The notes under the pieces are model-generated. The model was not told the DNA's origin and ran no database searches. It saw nothing but the letters and a program-made list of their open reading frames with translations. Both the position numbers and the translations under genes were made by a program. A DNA stretch of 64,000 nucleotides from Acinetobacter sp. Ac_5812. Its GTDB lineage: Bacteria; Pseudomonadota; Gammaproteobacteria; Pseudomonadales; Moraxellaceae. Shown here in pieces: positions 6,839-14,568 of the stretch; position 1 is the first letter of the stretch; every line of letters begins with the position of its first letter. The stretch lies in the NCBI RefSeq assembly GCF_013072695.1, contig NZ_LXUK01000027.1, positions 1 to 64,000 of the forward strand, written 5' to 3'.

Positions 6839-7077
6839 TGTCAAATCAAGATCAAGAAAAATTTATTCTTATGCCTGCAGAGTTGAGCTTAGAAACTGCC
6901 ACTAAACGTGCAGAAGAACAATTGGCCGAGAACTTTGGCATCTTTAAAAACATGAACCGGTATTGTACAGAGCAAGAGCTCACACGCCAAAAAAGTCGGT
7001 GGATTGAGAAACGTGCTGGGGAATTACAAGATCAATACCGCGCCCTGGTTAAAGTAGTTGGGAGAACATCATGCTAA
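6838..7077 (+). CDS. Hypothetical phage protein, 79 aa
   Basis: The ATG at 6838 lies in a TGATG overlap with the preceding short gene and has GGAGAAAG upstream; the open frame can be read from a TTG at 6826 but that is less likely. The protein (MSNQDQEKFILMPAELSLET...) is helical and charged, with two isolated cysteines and no transmembrane segment. It overlaps the next gene by 7 bases. The family was not recognised; it is part of the rightward phage operon. Confidence 0.6.
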   Translation: MSNQDQEKFILMPAELSLETATKRAEEQLAENFGIFKNMNRYCTEQELTRQKSRWIEKRAGELQDQYRALVKVVGRTSC

Positions 7078-7475
7078 ATATTAAAGTTGAGCAAGCATAC
7101 TTTATGGATCATGTTAAAGCTTTAGGTGTGTTGAAAATTGAATGGGATCAGAAAGGCAGTATCCATTCTATCCAGCGTGACACAAACTGCATTTTTAGAT
7201 TCGATCAAATTGTAGTTCTTTGGGATACCTGGCTAAAAGCTAAAAATACAGGGATTGTTCTTTGTGAGAATGATATTGAATGTGCAATTGAGGTCGAAGG
7301 TACGGCGGTTAAAAGAATCCTATCGCATATTGAAATGACCATCATTCAAAAAGCATTAATTTATAGCAAAGGTAATCAGCGTTTAGCTGCAGATCAGATC
7401 GGCATGAGTCGCACCAAACTCGGATACAGAGTTAGAGGCATTAGATCCAATACAAGCGTGAGGGCTGCAGCATGA
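7071..7475 (+). CDS. Fis-type helix-turn-helix phage protein
   Basis: The C-terminal 50 residues match the Fis/HTH_8 DNA-binding fold: IEMTIIQKALIYSKGNQRLA followed by ADQIGMSRTKLGYRVR, where the second stretch is the helix-turn-helix. The N-terminal 80 residues are not recognised and contain no sensor or AAA+ domain, so it is not an NtrC-type activator. Lying two small genes from the excisionase-like gene and near att, it might help fold DNA for excision as host Fis does in lambda, or regulate transcription. The DNA-binding call is firm, the role is inference. Confidence 0.75.
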   Translation: MLNIKVEQAYFMDHVKALGVLKIEWDQKGSIHSIQRDTNCIFRFDQIVVLWDTWLKAKNTGIVLCENDIECAIEVEGTAVKRILSHIEMTIIQKALIYSKGNQRLAADQIGMSRTKLGYRVRGIRSNTSVRAAA

Positions 7476-7654
7476 ATGAATTAACTGCAAAAGCAGCTGA
7501 TGCAATTATTGCAATCTGCAATGACCTAGTGATTGATAATATCGAAGGTGAAAAAGCTGTTCCAGAATGGCGGTACCAAACTATAGAAAAAATTGAATCT
7601 TGGGCGAAAGCTATACGCGATGCAAATAGAAAAGAAAATGTGGAGAGCAAATAA
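7472..7654 (+). CDS. Hypothetical phage protein, 60 aa
   Basis: The ATG overlaps the stop of the preceding gene by 4 bases (ATGA type) and the stop abuts the next start, so it is embedded in the operon. The 60-aa product is acidic and helical (MNELTAKAADAIIAICNDLV) without recognised domain. Its frame is uninterrupted and the spacing on both sides is tight, which supports a real gene. No function is assigned. Confidence 0.55.
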   Translation: MNELTAKAADAIIAICNDLVIDNIEGEKAVPEWRYQTIEKIESWAKAIRDANRKENVESK

Positions 7655-7903
7655 ATGGCTAGTTTTCAAGGTATGACAATTGAAGAAGCTTTGAAGTCTG
7701 AACCGGTATTAAAGACTGCAGATCTAGAGCAAATTCTTAAACGCTCATCACGTACATTATGTCGCTGGCAAGATGAGGAAGAATTTGAGAACCCTATGCC
7801 TAAGCCATTCTCAGCATGCCGTAATTCAGGCAACAATTATGACTCAGGCAAAATCCTTACATGGTTTCAATCGTTGCCACTCCGCAAAAAGAAAAAACGC
7901 TAG
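7655..7903 (+). CDS. Probable excisionase / winged-helix DNA-binding protein
   Basis: The 82-aa basic protein reads LKTADLEQILKRSSRTLCRW, then FSACRNSGNNYDSGKILTWF and a KKKKR tail. A short helix-turn-helix with a following wing and a final aromatic helix is the pattern of AlpA/MerR-like excisionases. It is the last gene of the rightward operon and overlaps the end of the integrase gene by 4 bases tail to tail, the classical place for xis. The assignment depends mainly on size, fold and position. Confidence 0.6.
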   Translation: MASFQGMTIEEALKSEPVLKTADLEQILKRSSRTLCRWQDEEEFENPMPKPFSACRNSGNNYDSGKILTWFQSLPLRKKKKR

Positions 7904-9123
7904 TTCGCTAGCGTTTCATCTATCCAAATATTTTCTAACCGTTCTACCCACTTCGTATAAGCTTCATATTGCTCATCTAAATAATCATGCTTATCGTATG
8001 TTCCCCAAATTTTAGGCAATGCATGCCCTAGCATGATCTCACATACGTGCGGCTGTGCAATCGTAGACATGTTTGTTCTCATGGTACGTCTCAAGTCATG
8101 CACTGACCAGTGTTGAATCTCAATCCCTTTATGCCGCTTTAACCATTGAAAAATGTTATATGGCATTGTCAGGTGTGATGATTCACCAAGTGGCTGATCT
8201 GATCCATCTGCAGTGAATAGATAAACTGATTCAGGTGATAACTTCATAACTTGCATCAAATATGGCTTGATGTTTTCGGTAATTGGCCTGATTAAAGGTT
8301 TTTTAGTTTTTTTGCCAGTTTTATGGTTTGCTGCTGGTACTGACCAAATATTCTTTTCAAAATCAAAATCTGATTTCTTGGCTAATTTTAACTCTCCTAC
8401 TCGGCATCCATATACCAATAGCATCGTTAAAAATAGCTTATTCTTTTTGGCCATTCTTGTATTTTTCAACGCATCAAATGAGATATGAATTTCATAATCA
8501 CTTAATGCCCTCTCTTTTACGTTCTTCTCGATTCTAAGGTCATGTTTTGCTGAGACGTTGGCAAGGTGGTTCGTAGTAACTATACCCCGCTTACCGCCCC
8601 ATTTTAAGCACTGGTTAGCATTCAAAAGTAAACGTGCTGCAATTGATGGGCTATGACGCACGACATCCTCTAATAATGAAATCCATTGATAAGCTGTAAT
8701 GTCATCACTATTTTGGCTTCCAAATTTCGGCAGAACATAAATTTCGAATGAACGCTTAATATCATGATGACTAGCTTTGTTAGGAAAACAGAATTTTTCA
8801 TACCATTCAGAAAATAGTTTTTCAAATGTATAGGCATTCTGAATGCTTGAAAGCTCTTTTAATCTTACTTGTTTAGGGTCATGGCCTTTTTCCAATAGAG
8901 CACGTAAACGATCCGACTCTAAACGGGCCTCTTTTAAAGTGATGTTTGGATATGAGCCAAGATCAAGTCGGTGTTGTTTCCCGTTATAGCGGTATCGTAA
9001 TTGAAATATAACTTTGCCCTTGGGTGTGATTCTCACCCCCATGGCATCACGATCTGAAAATTCTTCTAGCTTATCTCTATCCCTTCCGAGCTGCGCTTTT
9101 AACCAAGATTCTGTAAGAGCCAT
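7900..9123 (-). CDS. int: Tyrosine-family phage integrase
   Basis: The N-terminus (RDAMGVRITPKGKVIFQLRY, then GKQHRLDLGSYPNITLKEAR) is the arm-binding DUF4102-type domain of P4-like integrases. The catalytic domain shows the first Arg in LLVYGCRVGELKLAK, the HDLRRTMRT box and LGHALPKIWGTYD with the nucleophilic tyrosine. The open frame extends to 9177, but the ATG at 9123 (MALTESWLKAQL) matches the usual start of the family and is used. The gene lies beside attR. It catalyses site-specific integration into lepA as judged from the junction. Confidence 0.93.
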   Translation of the reverse strand: MALTESWLKAQLGRDRDKLEEFSDRDAMGVRITPKGKVIFQLRYRYNGKQHRLDLGSYPNITLKEARLESDRLRALLEKGHDPKQVRLKELSSIQNAYTFEKLFSEWYEKFCFPNKASHHDIKRSFEIYVLPKFGSQNSDDITAYQWISLLEDVVRHSPSIAARLLLNANQCLKWGGKRGIVTTNHLANVSAKHDLRIEKNVKERALSDYEIHISFDALKNTRMAKKNKLFLTMLLVYGCRVGELKLAKKSDFDFEKNIWSVPAANHKTGKKTKKPLIRPITENIKPYLMQVMKLSPESVYLFTADGSDQPLGESSHLTMPYNIFQWLKRHKGIEIQHWSVHDLRRTMRTNMSTIAQPHVCEIMLGHALPKIWGTYDKHDYLDEQYEAYTKWVERLENIWIDETLAN

Positions 9124-9226
9124 AAATACCAACACTAAACTGAAGGAACAGTGAAAAACCCTCAAATATGTACTCATTTGTGTACATAATTTGCTTTGCT
9201 TATAGGTTCGCTTAGTGTCTGATTAT

Positions 9227-9303
9227 GTCCGATAGTGACCGTGAAAAAAAGCCCAACATGTGGGCTTTACTTGATTTCTTGACTTATTGTGTCCGATAGC
9301 GAC
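9227..9303. repeat. Two 13-bp direct repeats between integrase and attR
   Basis: GTCCGATAGTGAC at 9227-9239 and GTCCGATAGCGAC at 9291-9303 differ at one base and lie 64 bases apart. A weaker third copy starts near 9216. They lie between the integrase start and the lepA junction, where integrase arm sites are expected; that role is inferred. Confidence 0.6.
9244..9268 (-). terminator. Leftward terminator at the prophage edge
   Basis: AAAGCCCA and TGGGCTTT (9248-9255 and 9261-9268) form a perfect 8-bp stem with a 5-base loop. On the minus strand it is followed by seven T residues. It would stop transcripts from the lepA promoter before they enter the integrase gene. Confidence 0.7.
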
Positions 9304-9319
9304 TTTTAGCTACTCCACT

Positions 9320-9394
9320 TCAATCATAAATATGAGCAATGATCGAGAAATTGCGTATATTTTTGATATCTACGGATTTTTTAGCTTGCGCCAT
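9320..9394 (-). pseudogene. lepA: 5' fragment of lepA (EF-4), split by prophage insertion
   Basis: From the ATG at 9392-9394, with AAGG upstream, the minus strand encodes MAQAKKSVDIKNIRNFSIIA followed by HI. This is the start of translation factor LepA/EF-4, whose family continues with the GTP-binding DHGKST motif. Here the frame instead runs into phage DNA and stops two codons later (TGA at 9320-9322). The gene order mucD-lepA known from Pseudomonas supports the identity. The rest of lepA must lie beyond the left prophage end. Whether the phage supplies a new start there is not visible. Confidence 0.88.
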
Positions 9395-9557
9395 GGGTTA
9401 CCTTAACAAAATAGAACGCTCTATACTTTCAAAAAGTAGTGAGCCAAATGGTTTAATAAAATTGCCCGCGATTATAACAGAAGGTCGGTATGAAGACGAA
9501 AGAAATTTATGCCTAGACGTTTTATGCGGTATAGCATTAGGCCCAAATAACTCAATA
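9395..9557 (-). promoter_or_regulatory. lepA leader and promoter region left at attR
   Basis: On the minus strand a perfect TATAAT lies at 9471-9476, about 75 bases upstream of the lepA fragment start. No good -35 box is seen at the usual spacing. The plus-strand open frame across this region (9339-9566) is not considered a gene. Confidence 0.5.
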
Positions 9558-10103
9558 TCAAAATAACGACAATCGAAATTGCAAGAATGTTCGCCCCATT
9601 TCGACCACAGGTTGAATTTGATGAAATTCTAATTTCTGTAATAGTCGTTGTGATTTAAGGTTTTGCTGCATGACTTGTGCATCTACATGGCGAATTTTTC
9701 GATCAAACAACAATTCAGTTCGAATCAAATTTAACATCGCTGTAATTGCCTCAAGCATATAACCATTTCCCCAGTAATTCGGATGTAAGTCATAACCAAT
9801 AATCGCACGATGATCACCACCCTCCTCAATAATGCGATTAACACCACAACCGCCAATCATTTCACCAGTCTTAAAACGTATCGCATAACGAAAGCCCGAT
9901 GCTGAACAATAACGATGATGCATTCGATGAATCAGTGCTTCCGCCTGTTCAATCCCAGAAAAAGCATCTAAATCATAAAATTCGAGTACTTGAGCATTTG
10001 AAAACATATCGAGAACAAATGCAGTATCATCTAAATGTAGGCTATTTAAAATCAAACGTTCTGTTGCTAATGTCTTCAATGGTTGCATCAAATACGCTCT
10101 CAT
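9558..10103 (-). CDS. GNAT N-acetyltransferase, RimJ/RimL type
   Basis: The 181-aa protein starts LKTLATERLILNSLHLDDTA, typical of the RimJ/RimL-like group of the GNAT fold. It has the acetyl-CoA binding region around IGYDLHPNYWGNGYMLEAIT and a C-terminal NLKSQRLLQKLEF that corresponds to the conserved asparagine motif. The substrate cannot be told; members acetylate protein N-termini, antibiotics or small amines. A second ATG at 10088 is an alternative start. It follows the thioesterase gene by 21 bases and precedes lepA in the undisturbed order. Confidence 0.85.
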   Translation of the reverse strand: MRAYLMQPLKTLATERLILNSLHLDDTAFVLDMFSNAQVLEFYDLDAFSGIEQAEALIHRMHHRYCSASGFRYAIRFKTGEMIGGCGVNRIIEEGGDHRAIIGYDLHPNYWGNGYMLEAITAMLNLIRTELLFDRKIRHVDAQVMQQNLKSQRLLQKLEFHQIQPVVEMGRTFLQFRLSLF

Positions 10104-10124
10104 CTGCTCGAAACTTAATGCTTT

Positions 10125-10577
10125 CTATTCAAAATAGTTCACACTAAAATCCATAGGATCTAAGTCTGCAGCAATCGGTTGATAAGCTTGGGTAAAACTC
10201 GGCGACATTCGCTTTGGTCGCCCTGAATCAATTTCAATACACGCCCATTTAGTATTACCAACAAATAAAACACTCTGATCTTTAGGTCGATAGAAGGCGT
10301 ACTGACGGAACGAGTAAAGTGCATTAATATCATCTAGCCATGTCCGCAAGATGACTTCCTCACCTTCCAGTGCTGCCTTACGGTATTGAACATGATGTTC
10401 AACCGCGACCATAGCGTGTTTCAGTTCTAAATATTGTGCCAAACCTAAACCCAATGTTTCGATGTGTGCTGAAGCAACATCTTGCATCCACTGGATGTAC
10501 ATCACATTGTTCACATGACCCAATACATCGATATGCTTGGGCTGGACTTGTATTTTTAAATCAAAAATCGTACTCAT
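10125..10577 (-). CDS. Acyl-CoA thioesterase, 4HBT/hotdog family
   Basis: The hotdog-fold signature of 4-hydroxybenzoyl-CoA thioesterase-like enzymes is visible: IDVLGHVNNVMYIQWMQDVA near the N-terminus, with the catalytic Asp/His region DVLGHVNN, then VEHHVQYRKAALEGEEV. Such enzymes hydrolyse acyl-CoA thioesters in the cytoplasm. The open frame begins at a TTG at 10601; the ATG at 10577 (MSTIFDLKIQ) is more natural. It is co-oriented with mucD upstream but separated from it by a terminator. Confidence 0.85.
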   Translation of the reverse strand: MSTIFDLKIQVQPKHIDVLGHVNNVMYIQWMQDVASAHIETLGLGLAQYLELKHAMVAVEHHVQYRKAALEGEEVILRTWLDDINALYSFRQYAFYRPKDQSVLFVGNTKWACIEIDSGRPKRMSPSFTQAYQPIAADLDPMDFSVNYFE

Positions 10578-10646
10578 AATATTGTATATTTCATCAAACA
10601 ATGTGCCACTAGCTACACTAGTCTAAACACGAAAGTATTTCAAAAT

Positions 10647-10674
10647 AAAAACCACCCTAATCTAGAGTGGTTTT
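10647..10674 (-). terminator. Terminator downstream of mucD
   Basis: AAAACCAC and GTGGTTTT flank a 12-base loop that may pair further. On the minus strand the hairpin is followed by a T-rich tract. It ends the protease transcript. Confidence 0.75.
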
Positions 10675-10698
10675 AGCAACATAGCCTTCATGCCAGCA

Positions 10699-12075
10699 TT
10701 AAGGTAAACGTAATCCAAGGATTGCACGTTGACCTTGGCGAATAATCGTTACACGCGCAACACTATTTTTTGGTAAGGCAGAAACAGTTTTTGCAAACTG
10801 TTGGCTGTTGGTAATCGCTGTACCATTCACCTGCACTATCACATCACCCCCAACCAGATTTGATAAGGACGCAGTACCACCACGCTTCACATCTTGAATC
10901 AAGATACCACCACGCACATCTAAACGCGCTTGCTCAGCTGCAGTTAGATCACGGATACTCATGCCTAAACCACTGGTTGGGTTATTTTTCTCAGCATCAG
11001 CAGCAGTGTCATCTGGTGCAGTACCCAATGTTGCAGAAATTGTACGTGTTTTATCATCACGTAGAATTTCCAGTTGAACAGTTTGGTTCGGCGCAATACG
11101 ATTTAGTGAATAAAGCAAATCGCTGGTACGCGAAATTGGCGCACCATTGGCTTTTAAAATCACATCACCAGATTTTAGACCTGCTTTTTCAGCTGGGGAC
11201 TTTGGTGCAACCTGAGTAATCAATGAGCCTTCTGGTTTCGGCAGTTTATAGGCTTCTGCCAAGTTACGATCAATATCCTGCATCATAATACCAAGATAAG
11301 AACGGGTGACTTTACCAGTGGTTTTCAATTGTTGTACGACATCCATCGCCACATCAATTGGGATCGAGAATGATAAGCCCATATACCCCCCCGTACCACT
11401 AAAGATACGTGAGTTGACACCCACCACTTCACCACGCTGGTTAAACAATGGACCACCTGAGTTACCTGGGTTTAAAGCCGCATCAGTTTGAATAAATGGA
11501 ACCGAAGTTTCCCCACTCATATTTCTTGATTTTGCACTGACGATCCCTGCCGAAGCGGAATAATCAAAACCAAATGGTGAACCAATGGCGAGTACAGGCT
11601 CGCCTACTCGGAGTTGATCTACATTACCAATTCTTAATTCTGGAAAATTATTGCCACTCACTTTAAGCAATGCAATATCTGTACGCTCATCACTTCCTAC
11701 AAGTGTCGCATCCAATTCACGACGATCATTTAAGGTAATACTGATACGTGAAGCATCTGCAATTACATGACGGTTCGTGAGTAAGTAGCCATCTTTCCCG
11801 ATAAAGAAGGCACTACCATATGCCGTTTTTTCTTGAGGTCCCTGCTGTTGAGGGATAATCACTTGGTTACCAAAAAAACGACGTAGAATTTCAGGGACTT
11901 GTTGCTGTAATAACTCTTCCTGAGTCATTTTCTTAACAACATTGACACTCACGACCGCAGGACTGACCTGCTCAACGAGATTTGAAAAATCTACTGGCGA
12001 TGCAGCATTGACTTGAGATGCTGCTATCGTAAATACCGCAGCATACATTCCTTGTTGTAAATAGCGACTTTTCAT
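10699..12075 (-). CDS. mucD: DegP/Do-like periplasmic serine protease
   Basis: A signal peptide (residues 1-24, ending QVNA) precedes a trypsin-like domain with the catalytic triad His103 (LTNRHVIADA), Asp133 (DERTDIALLKV) and Ser206 (NPGNSGGPLF). Two PDZ domains follow (around SYLGIMMQDI and near the C-terminus GGDVIVQVNG). The length of 458 aa fits HtrA/MucD proteases that degrade misfolded envelope proteins. In Pseudomonas mucD ends the algU-mucABCD cluster next to nadB and lepA. Here the same neighbours occur, but no algU or mucABC lies between mucD and nadB. Confidence 0.93.
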   Translation of the reverse strand: MKSRYLQQGMYAAVFTIAASQVNAASPVDFSNLVEQVSPAVVSVNVVKKMTQEELLQQQVPEILRRFFGNQVIIPQQQGPQEKTAYGSAFFIGKDGYLLTNRHVIADASRISITLNDRRELDATLVGSDERTDIALLKVSGNNFPELRIGNVDQLRVGEPVLAIGSPFGFDYSASAGIVSAKSRNMSGETSVPFIQTDAALNPGNSGGPLFNQRGEVVGVNSRIFSGTGGYMGLSFSIPIDVAMDVVQQLKTTGKVTRSYLGIMMQDIDRNLAEAYKLPKPEGSLITQVAPKSPAEKAGLKSGDVILKANGAPISRTSDLLYSLNRIAPNQTVQLEILRDDKTRTISATLGTAPDDTAADAEKNNPTSGLGMSIRDLTAAEQARLDVRGGILIQDVKRGGTASLSNLVGGDVIVQVNGTAITNSQQFAKTVSALPKNSVARVTIIRQGQRAILGLRLP

Positions 12076-12453
12076 GAAGCAAGAACCTACATACTGATAA
12101 TTAAAATGAAATTTAGGTCTATATTTCTAGCACACACCCATCATTCTTTTCGTAAAAATATGTTTATATTTTCAATGCATACAACGATCTAGAATGATGA
12201 AATGTGAATAAACTATGGAGAAACACGCCATACTTTACCCGATAGAAATGGTTTTATCCTGAACAGCTTAACGATAGATTAAAACAATGTACTGAAACCT
12301 AATCATTTTCTCATTCATACAGATGAGGCAAAAAATAATCGGCAAATAAGTCGCATTCGCTAAAAATTCACTCAATTCTAGGCAGATTAGCCCTTGCCTT
12401 TTTGATAAAAAAGCGGTGTCATTAGCGAACGTTTAAAACTGAAGCAGATTGAC
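12076..12453. other. mucD-nadB divergent intergenic region
   Basis: About 380 AT-rich bases between two divergent genes; both promoters should be here. No clear consensus promoter, operator or gene was found. Confidence 0.5.
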
Positions 12454-14085
12454 ATGCCTGATTTAAAAACAATTCACCATTTTGATGTGATTATTGTGGG
12501 CAGTGGCGGTGCAGGTTTAAGTCTTGCACTCTCTTTACCAAGTCATTACAACATTGCAATTTTAGCCAAGGCAGCGCTGACAGAAGCCAGTACCTTCTAT
12601 GCGCAAGGCGGTGTTGCTGCAGTCTTAGACGAAACAGATTCTATTCAACAACATATTAATGACACTATGATTGCAGGCGGTCATCTTTGTGAATTAGATG
12701 CCGTCAAACACACCGTCGAAGGTGGTAAACCTTCGGTTGATTTCCTGCTCAAGCAAGGTGTGCAATTTACGCTAGATGATGACGAGCAGTTGCACCTTAC
12801 CCGTGAAGGTGGACATTCACAACGCCGTATCATTCACTCTGCCGATGCAACAGGCAAAGCCATTTCAACCACCTTGGTTGAACGTGCGAAAGAACGACGA
12901 AATATTACAATTTTTGAAAATTATATTGCGATTGATCTGATTACCCTACACAAGCTTGGGCATCAAAACCAAGCCAATCGTTCAATCGGTCTATATGCTT
13001 TAGATGAAGCTAATGAACAGGTTCATACTTTCCTCGCGCCATTCACCGCACTTGCCTGTGGTGGTGCAATGAAAGCTTATCTCTATACCTCGAACCCTGA
13101 TATTGCGACCGGTGATGGTATTGCTATGGCCTATCGGGCAGGTTGCCGTGTGGCCAATATGGAATTTAACCAATTCCATCCGACCTGTTTATACCATCCA
13201 AAAGCGCGTTCGTTCTTGATCACCGAAGCGATGCGTGGTGAAGGTGCTTATTTGCGTTTACCAGACGGCGAACGTTTTATGCTACGTTTTGATGAACGTG
13301 CTGAACTTGCTCCACGTGACATTGTGGCACGTACCATCGACCATGAAATCAAGCGTTTAGGTATTCGTCATGTTTGGTTAGACATCACGCATAAATCACC
13401 TGAGTTTATTACCGAACACTTCCCGACACTATATGCACGTTTGCTTGAACTCGGTATTGATATCACCAAAGATATGATTCCTGTGGTTCCAGCTGCACAT
13501 TACACCTGTGGCGGTGTGGTGGTGGATGAACATAGCCAAACCGATTTAGATGGTTTATATGCCATTGGTGAAACCTCATATACTGGTTTGCATGGTGCTA
13601 ACCGTATGGCAAGTAACTCACTACTTGAATGTTTTGTTTATGGCATGAGTGCAGCAGAAGATATCGAACAGAAATTTGATGCAGACTTTAAATTGCCCGA
13701 AGTTCCTTCTTGGGATGAAACGCAAGTGACTGATGCAGATGAAGATGTGGTAATCCTGCAAAACTGGGATGAGCTACGTTCTACTATGTGGAACTATGTG
13801 GGTATTGTGCGTACCACCAAACGTTTGCAACGCGCCTTACACCGTATTGAAATGTTGAAACGTGAAATCACTGAGTATTATCAGGATTATCGTGTCAGCA
13901 AAAACTTGATTGAATTGCGTAATCTAGTTTTAGTTTCTGAAATGATTGTACGTTGCGCAATGGAACGTAAGGAATCACGCGGTTTGCATTACACGCTAGA
14001 TTATCCTGAACTCTCAAATGAGATTCGTAAGACAGTACTCACGCCACCAAATTTTAAAGTAGAACAGCCGTTGGTGAATGAATAA
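12454..14085 (+). CDS. nadB: L-aspartate oxidase
   Basis: This flavoprotein oxidises L-aspartate to iminoaspartate, the first step of de novo NAD synthesis, used next by NadA. The FAD-binding motif IIVGSGGAGLSLAL is at residues 13-27. STFYAQGGVAAV, EGGHSQRRIIH, EFNQFHPTCLYHP and RGEGAYL are conserved in the NadB/succinate dehydrogenase flavoprotein family. HGANRMASNSLLEC near residue 390 is the second FAD contact. The length of 543 aa is usual. It is divergent from mucD, a neighbour relation shared with Pseudomonas. Confidence 0.97.
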   Translation: MPDLKTIHHFDVIIVGSGGAGLSLALSLPSHYNIAILAKAALTEASTFYAQGGVAAVLDETDSIQQHINDTMIAGGHLCELDAVKHTVEGGKPSVDFLLKQGVQFTLDDDEQLHLTREGGHSQRRIIHSADATGKAISTTLVERAKERRNITIFENYIAIDLITLHKLGHQNQANRSIGLYALDEANEQVHTFLAPFTALACGGAMKAYLYTSNPDIATGDGIAMAYRAGCRVANMEFNQFHPTCLYHPKARSFLITEAMRGEGAYLRLPDGERFMLRFDERAELAPRDIVARTIDHEIKRLGIRHVWLDITHKSPEFITEHFPTLYARLLELGIDITKDMIPVVPAAHYTCGGVVVDEHSQTDLDGLYAIGETSYTGLHGANRMASNSLLECFVYGMSAAEDIEQKFDADFKLPEVPSWDETQVTDADEDVVILQNWDELRSTMWNYVGIVRTTKRLQRALHRIEMLKREITEYYQDYRVSKNLIELRNLVLVSEMIVRCAMERKESRGLHYTLDYPELSNEIRKTVLTPPNFKVEQPLVNE

Positions 14086-14338
14086 CACTCAATTTATTCA
14101 CCTATTATTTTTTAATTGGCACTGCCTCATATAATCAGAATAATTAGATGCTGTTTGTATAGGCAATACATTACTTTGAAGGATCAAAGTAATCAAAATC
14201 CCTTGTTAGACAGAGGGTACATCCTTGTTACCCCTGTCCAACTGGCGGCATCCATGCCGCCAATCTCGATAGTAAATAACAACTTGAATTCAAATACTAA
14301 AAAACAGGCTATTTTTCGGACTGGATATTACTTAAGGC
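14086..14338. repeat. Hairpin-rich intergenic element
   Basis: Three hairpins follow in a row. ATTACTTTGA/TCAAAGTAAT at 14170-14193 has a 10-bp stem and 4-base loop. GACAGAGGGTA/TACCCCTGTC at 14209-14238 has one bulge. GGCGGCAT/ATGCCGCC at 14244-14261 has an 8-bp stem. No convincing gene is present. The density of symmetry suggests a mobile or repeated intergenic element, which cannot be confirmed within one window. Confidence 0.5.
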
Positions 14339-14542
14339 CTATTTCAAATATTGCAAAGCATCTTCAAACACAAAATCCGCATTCTCTGTTGCATCCAAAC
14401 GCTTCATCCGTTCAGGTTCTGCGTGCCATAAGGTCTCATAACCTGCACGAACTTTAGCAAAGAAACTTTATTTCTCGTGCTCAAAACGGTCCAATGCACC
14501 ATGCTCGCACGCACGAGTCATCCCCAATTCAATCGATGCATC
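14339..14542 (-). pseudogene. tmk: Decayed partial copy of the tmk 3' end
   Basis: About 200 bases closely match the last 68 codons of the intact tmk gene at 15248-15847, in the same orientation. The frame reads DASIELGMTRACEHGALDRF, then FEHEK followed by an in-frame TAA where tmk has Leu, and ends ALQYLK with a TAG in place of TAA. Similarity stops abruptly at both ends. It is a dead fragment, probably a by-product of the insertion that placed the lipoprotein gene at 14569-14985 next to tmk. Confidence 0.88.
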
Positions 14543-14568
14543 AAACTCTTTTAAATATTAGCTTTTTA

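Larger units (their letters stand above)
1..9328. mobile_element. Right-hand part of a lambdoid-type prophage (left end outside window)
   Basis: The segment has a tyrosine integrase at its edge, an excisionase-like protein, a CI-type repressor with operators, a Cro-like protein, an ERF recombinase and many small overlapping genes. It ends where the minus-strand reading frame turns from phage sequence into the first 22 codons of host lepA (junction about 9328/9329). The structural and lysis genes are not in the window, so intactness cannot be judged here. Calling it a prophage rests on gene content; the exact att core needs the other junction. Confidence 0.9.

Noticed and set aside
9339..9566. 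Plus-strand frame of 75 aa next to the integrase
   Set aside because: It lies antisense to the lepA 5' end and its promoter, where the minus strand clearly encodes the LepA N-terminus.
14116..14457. Plus-strand frame of 113 aa downstream of nadB
   Set aside because: It crosses the hairpin element and the antisense of the tmk fragment; no domain and no ribosome binding site.
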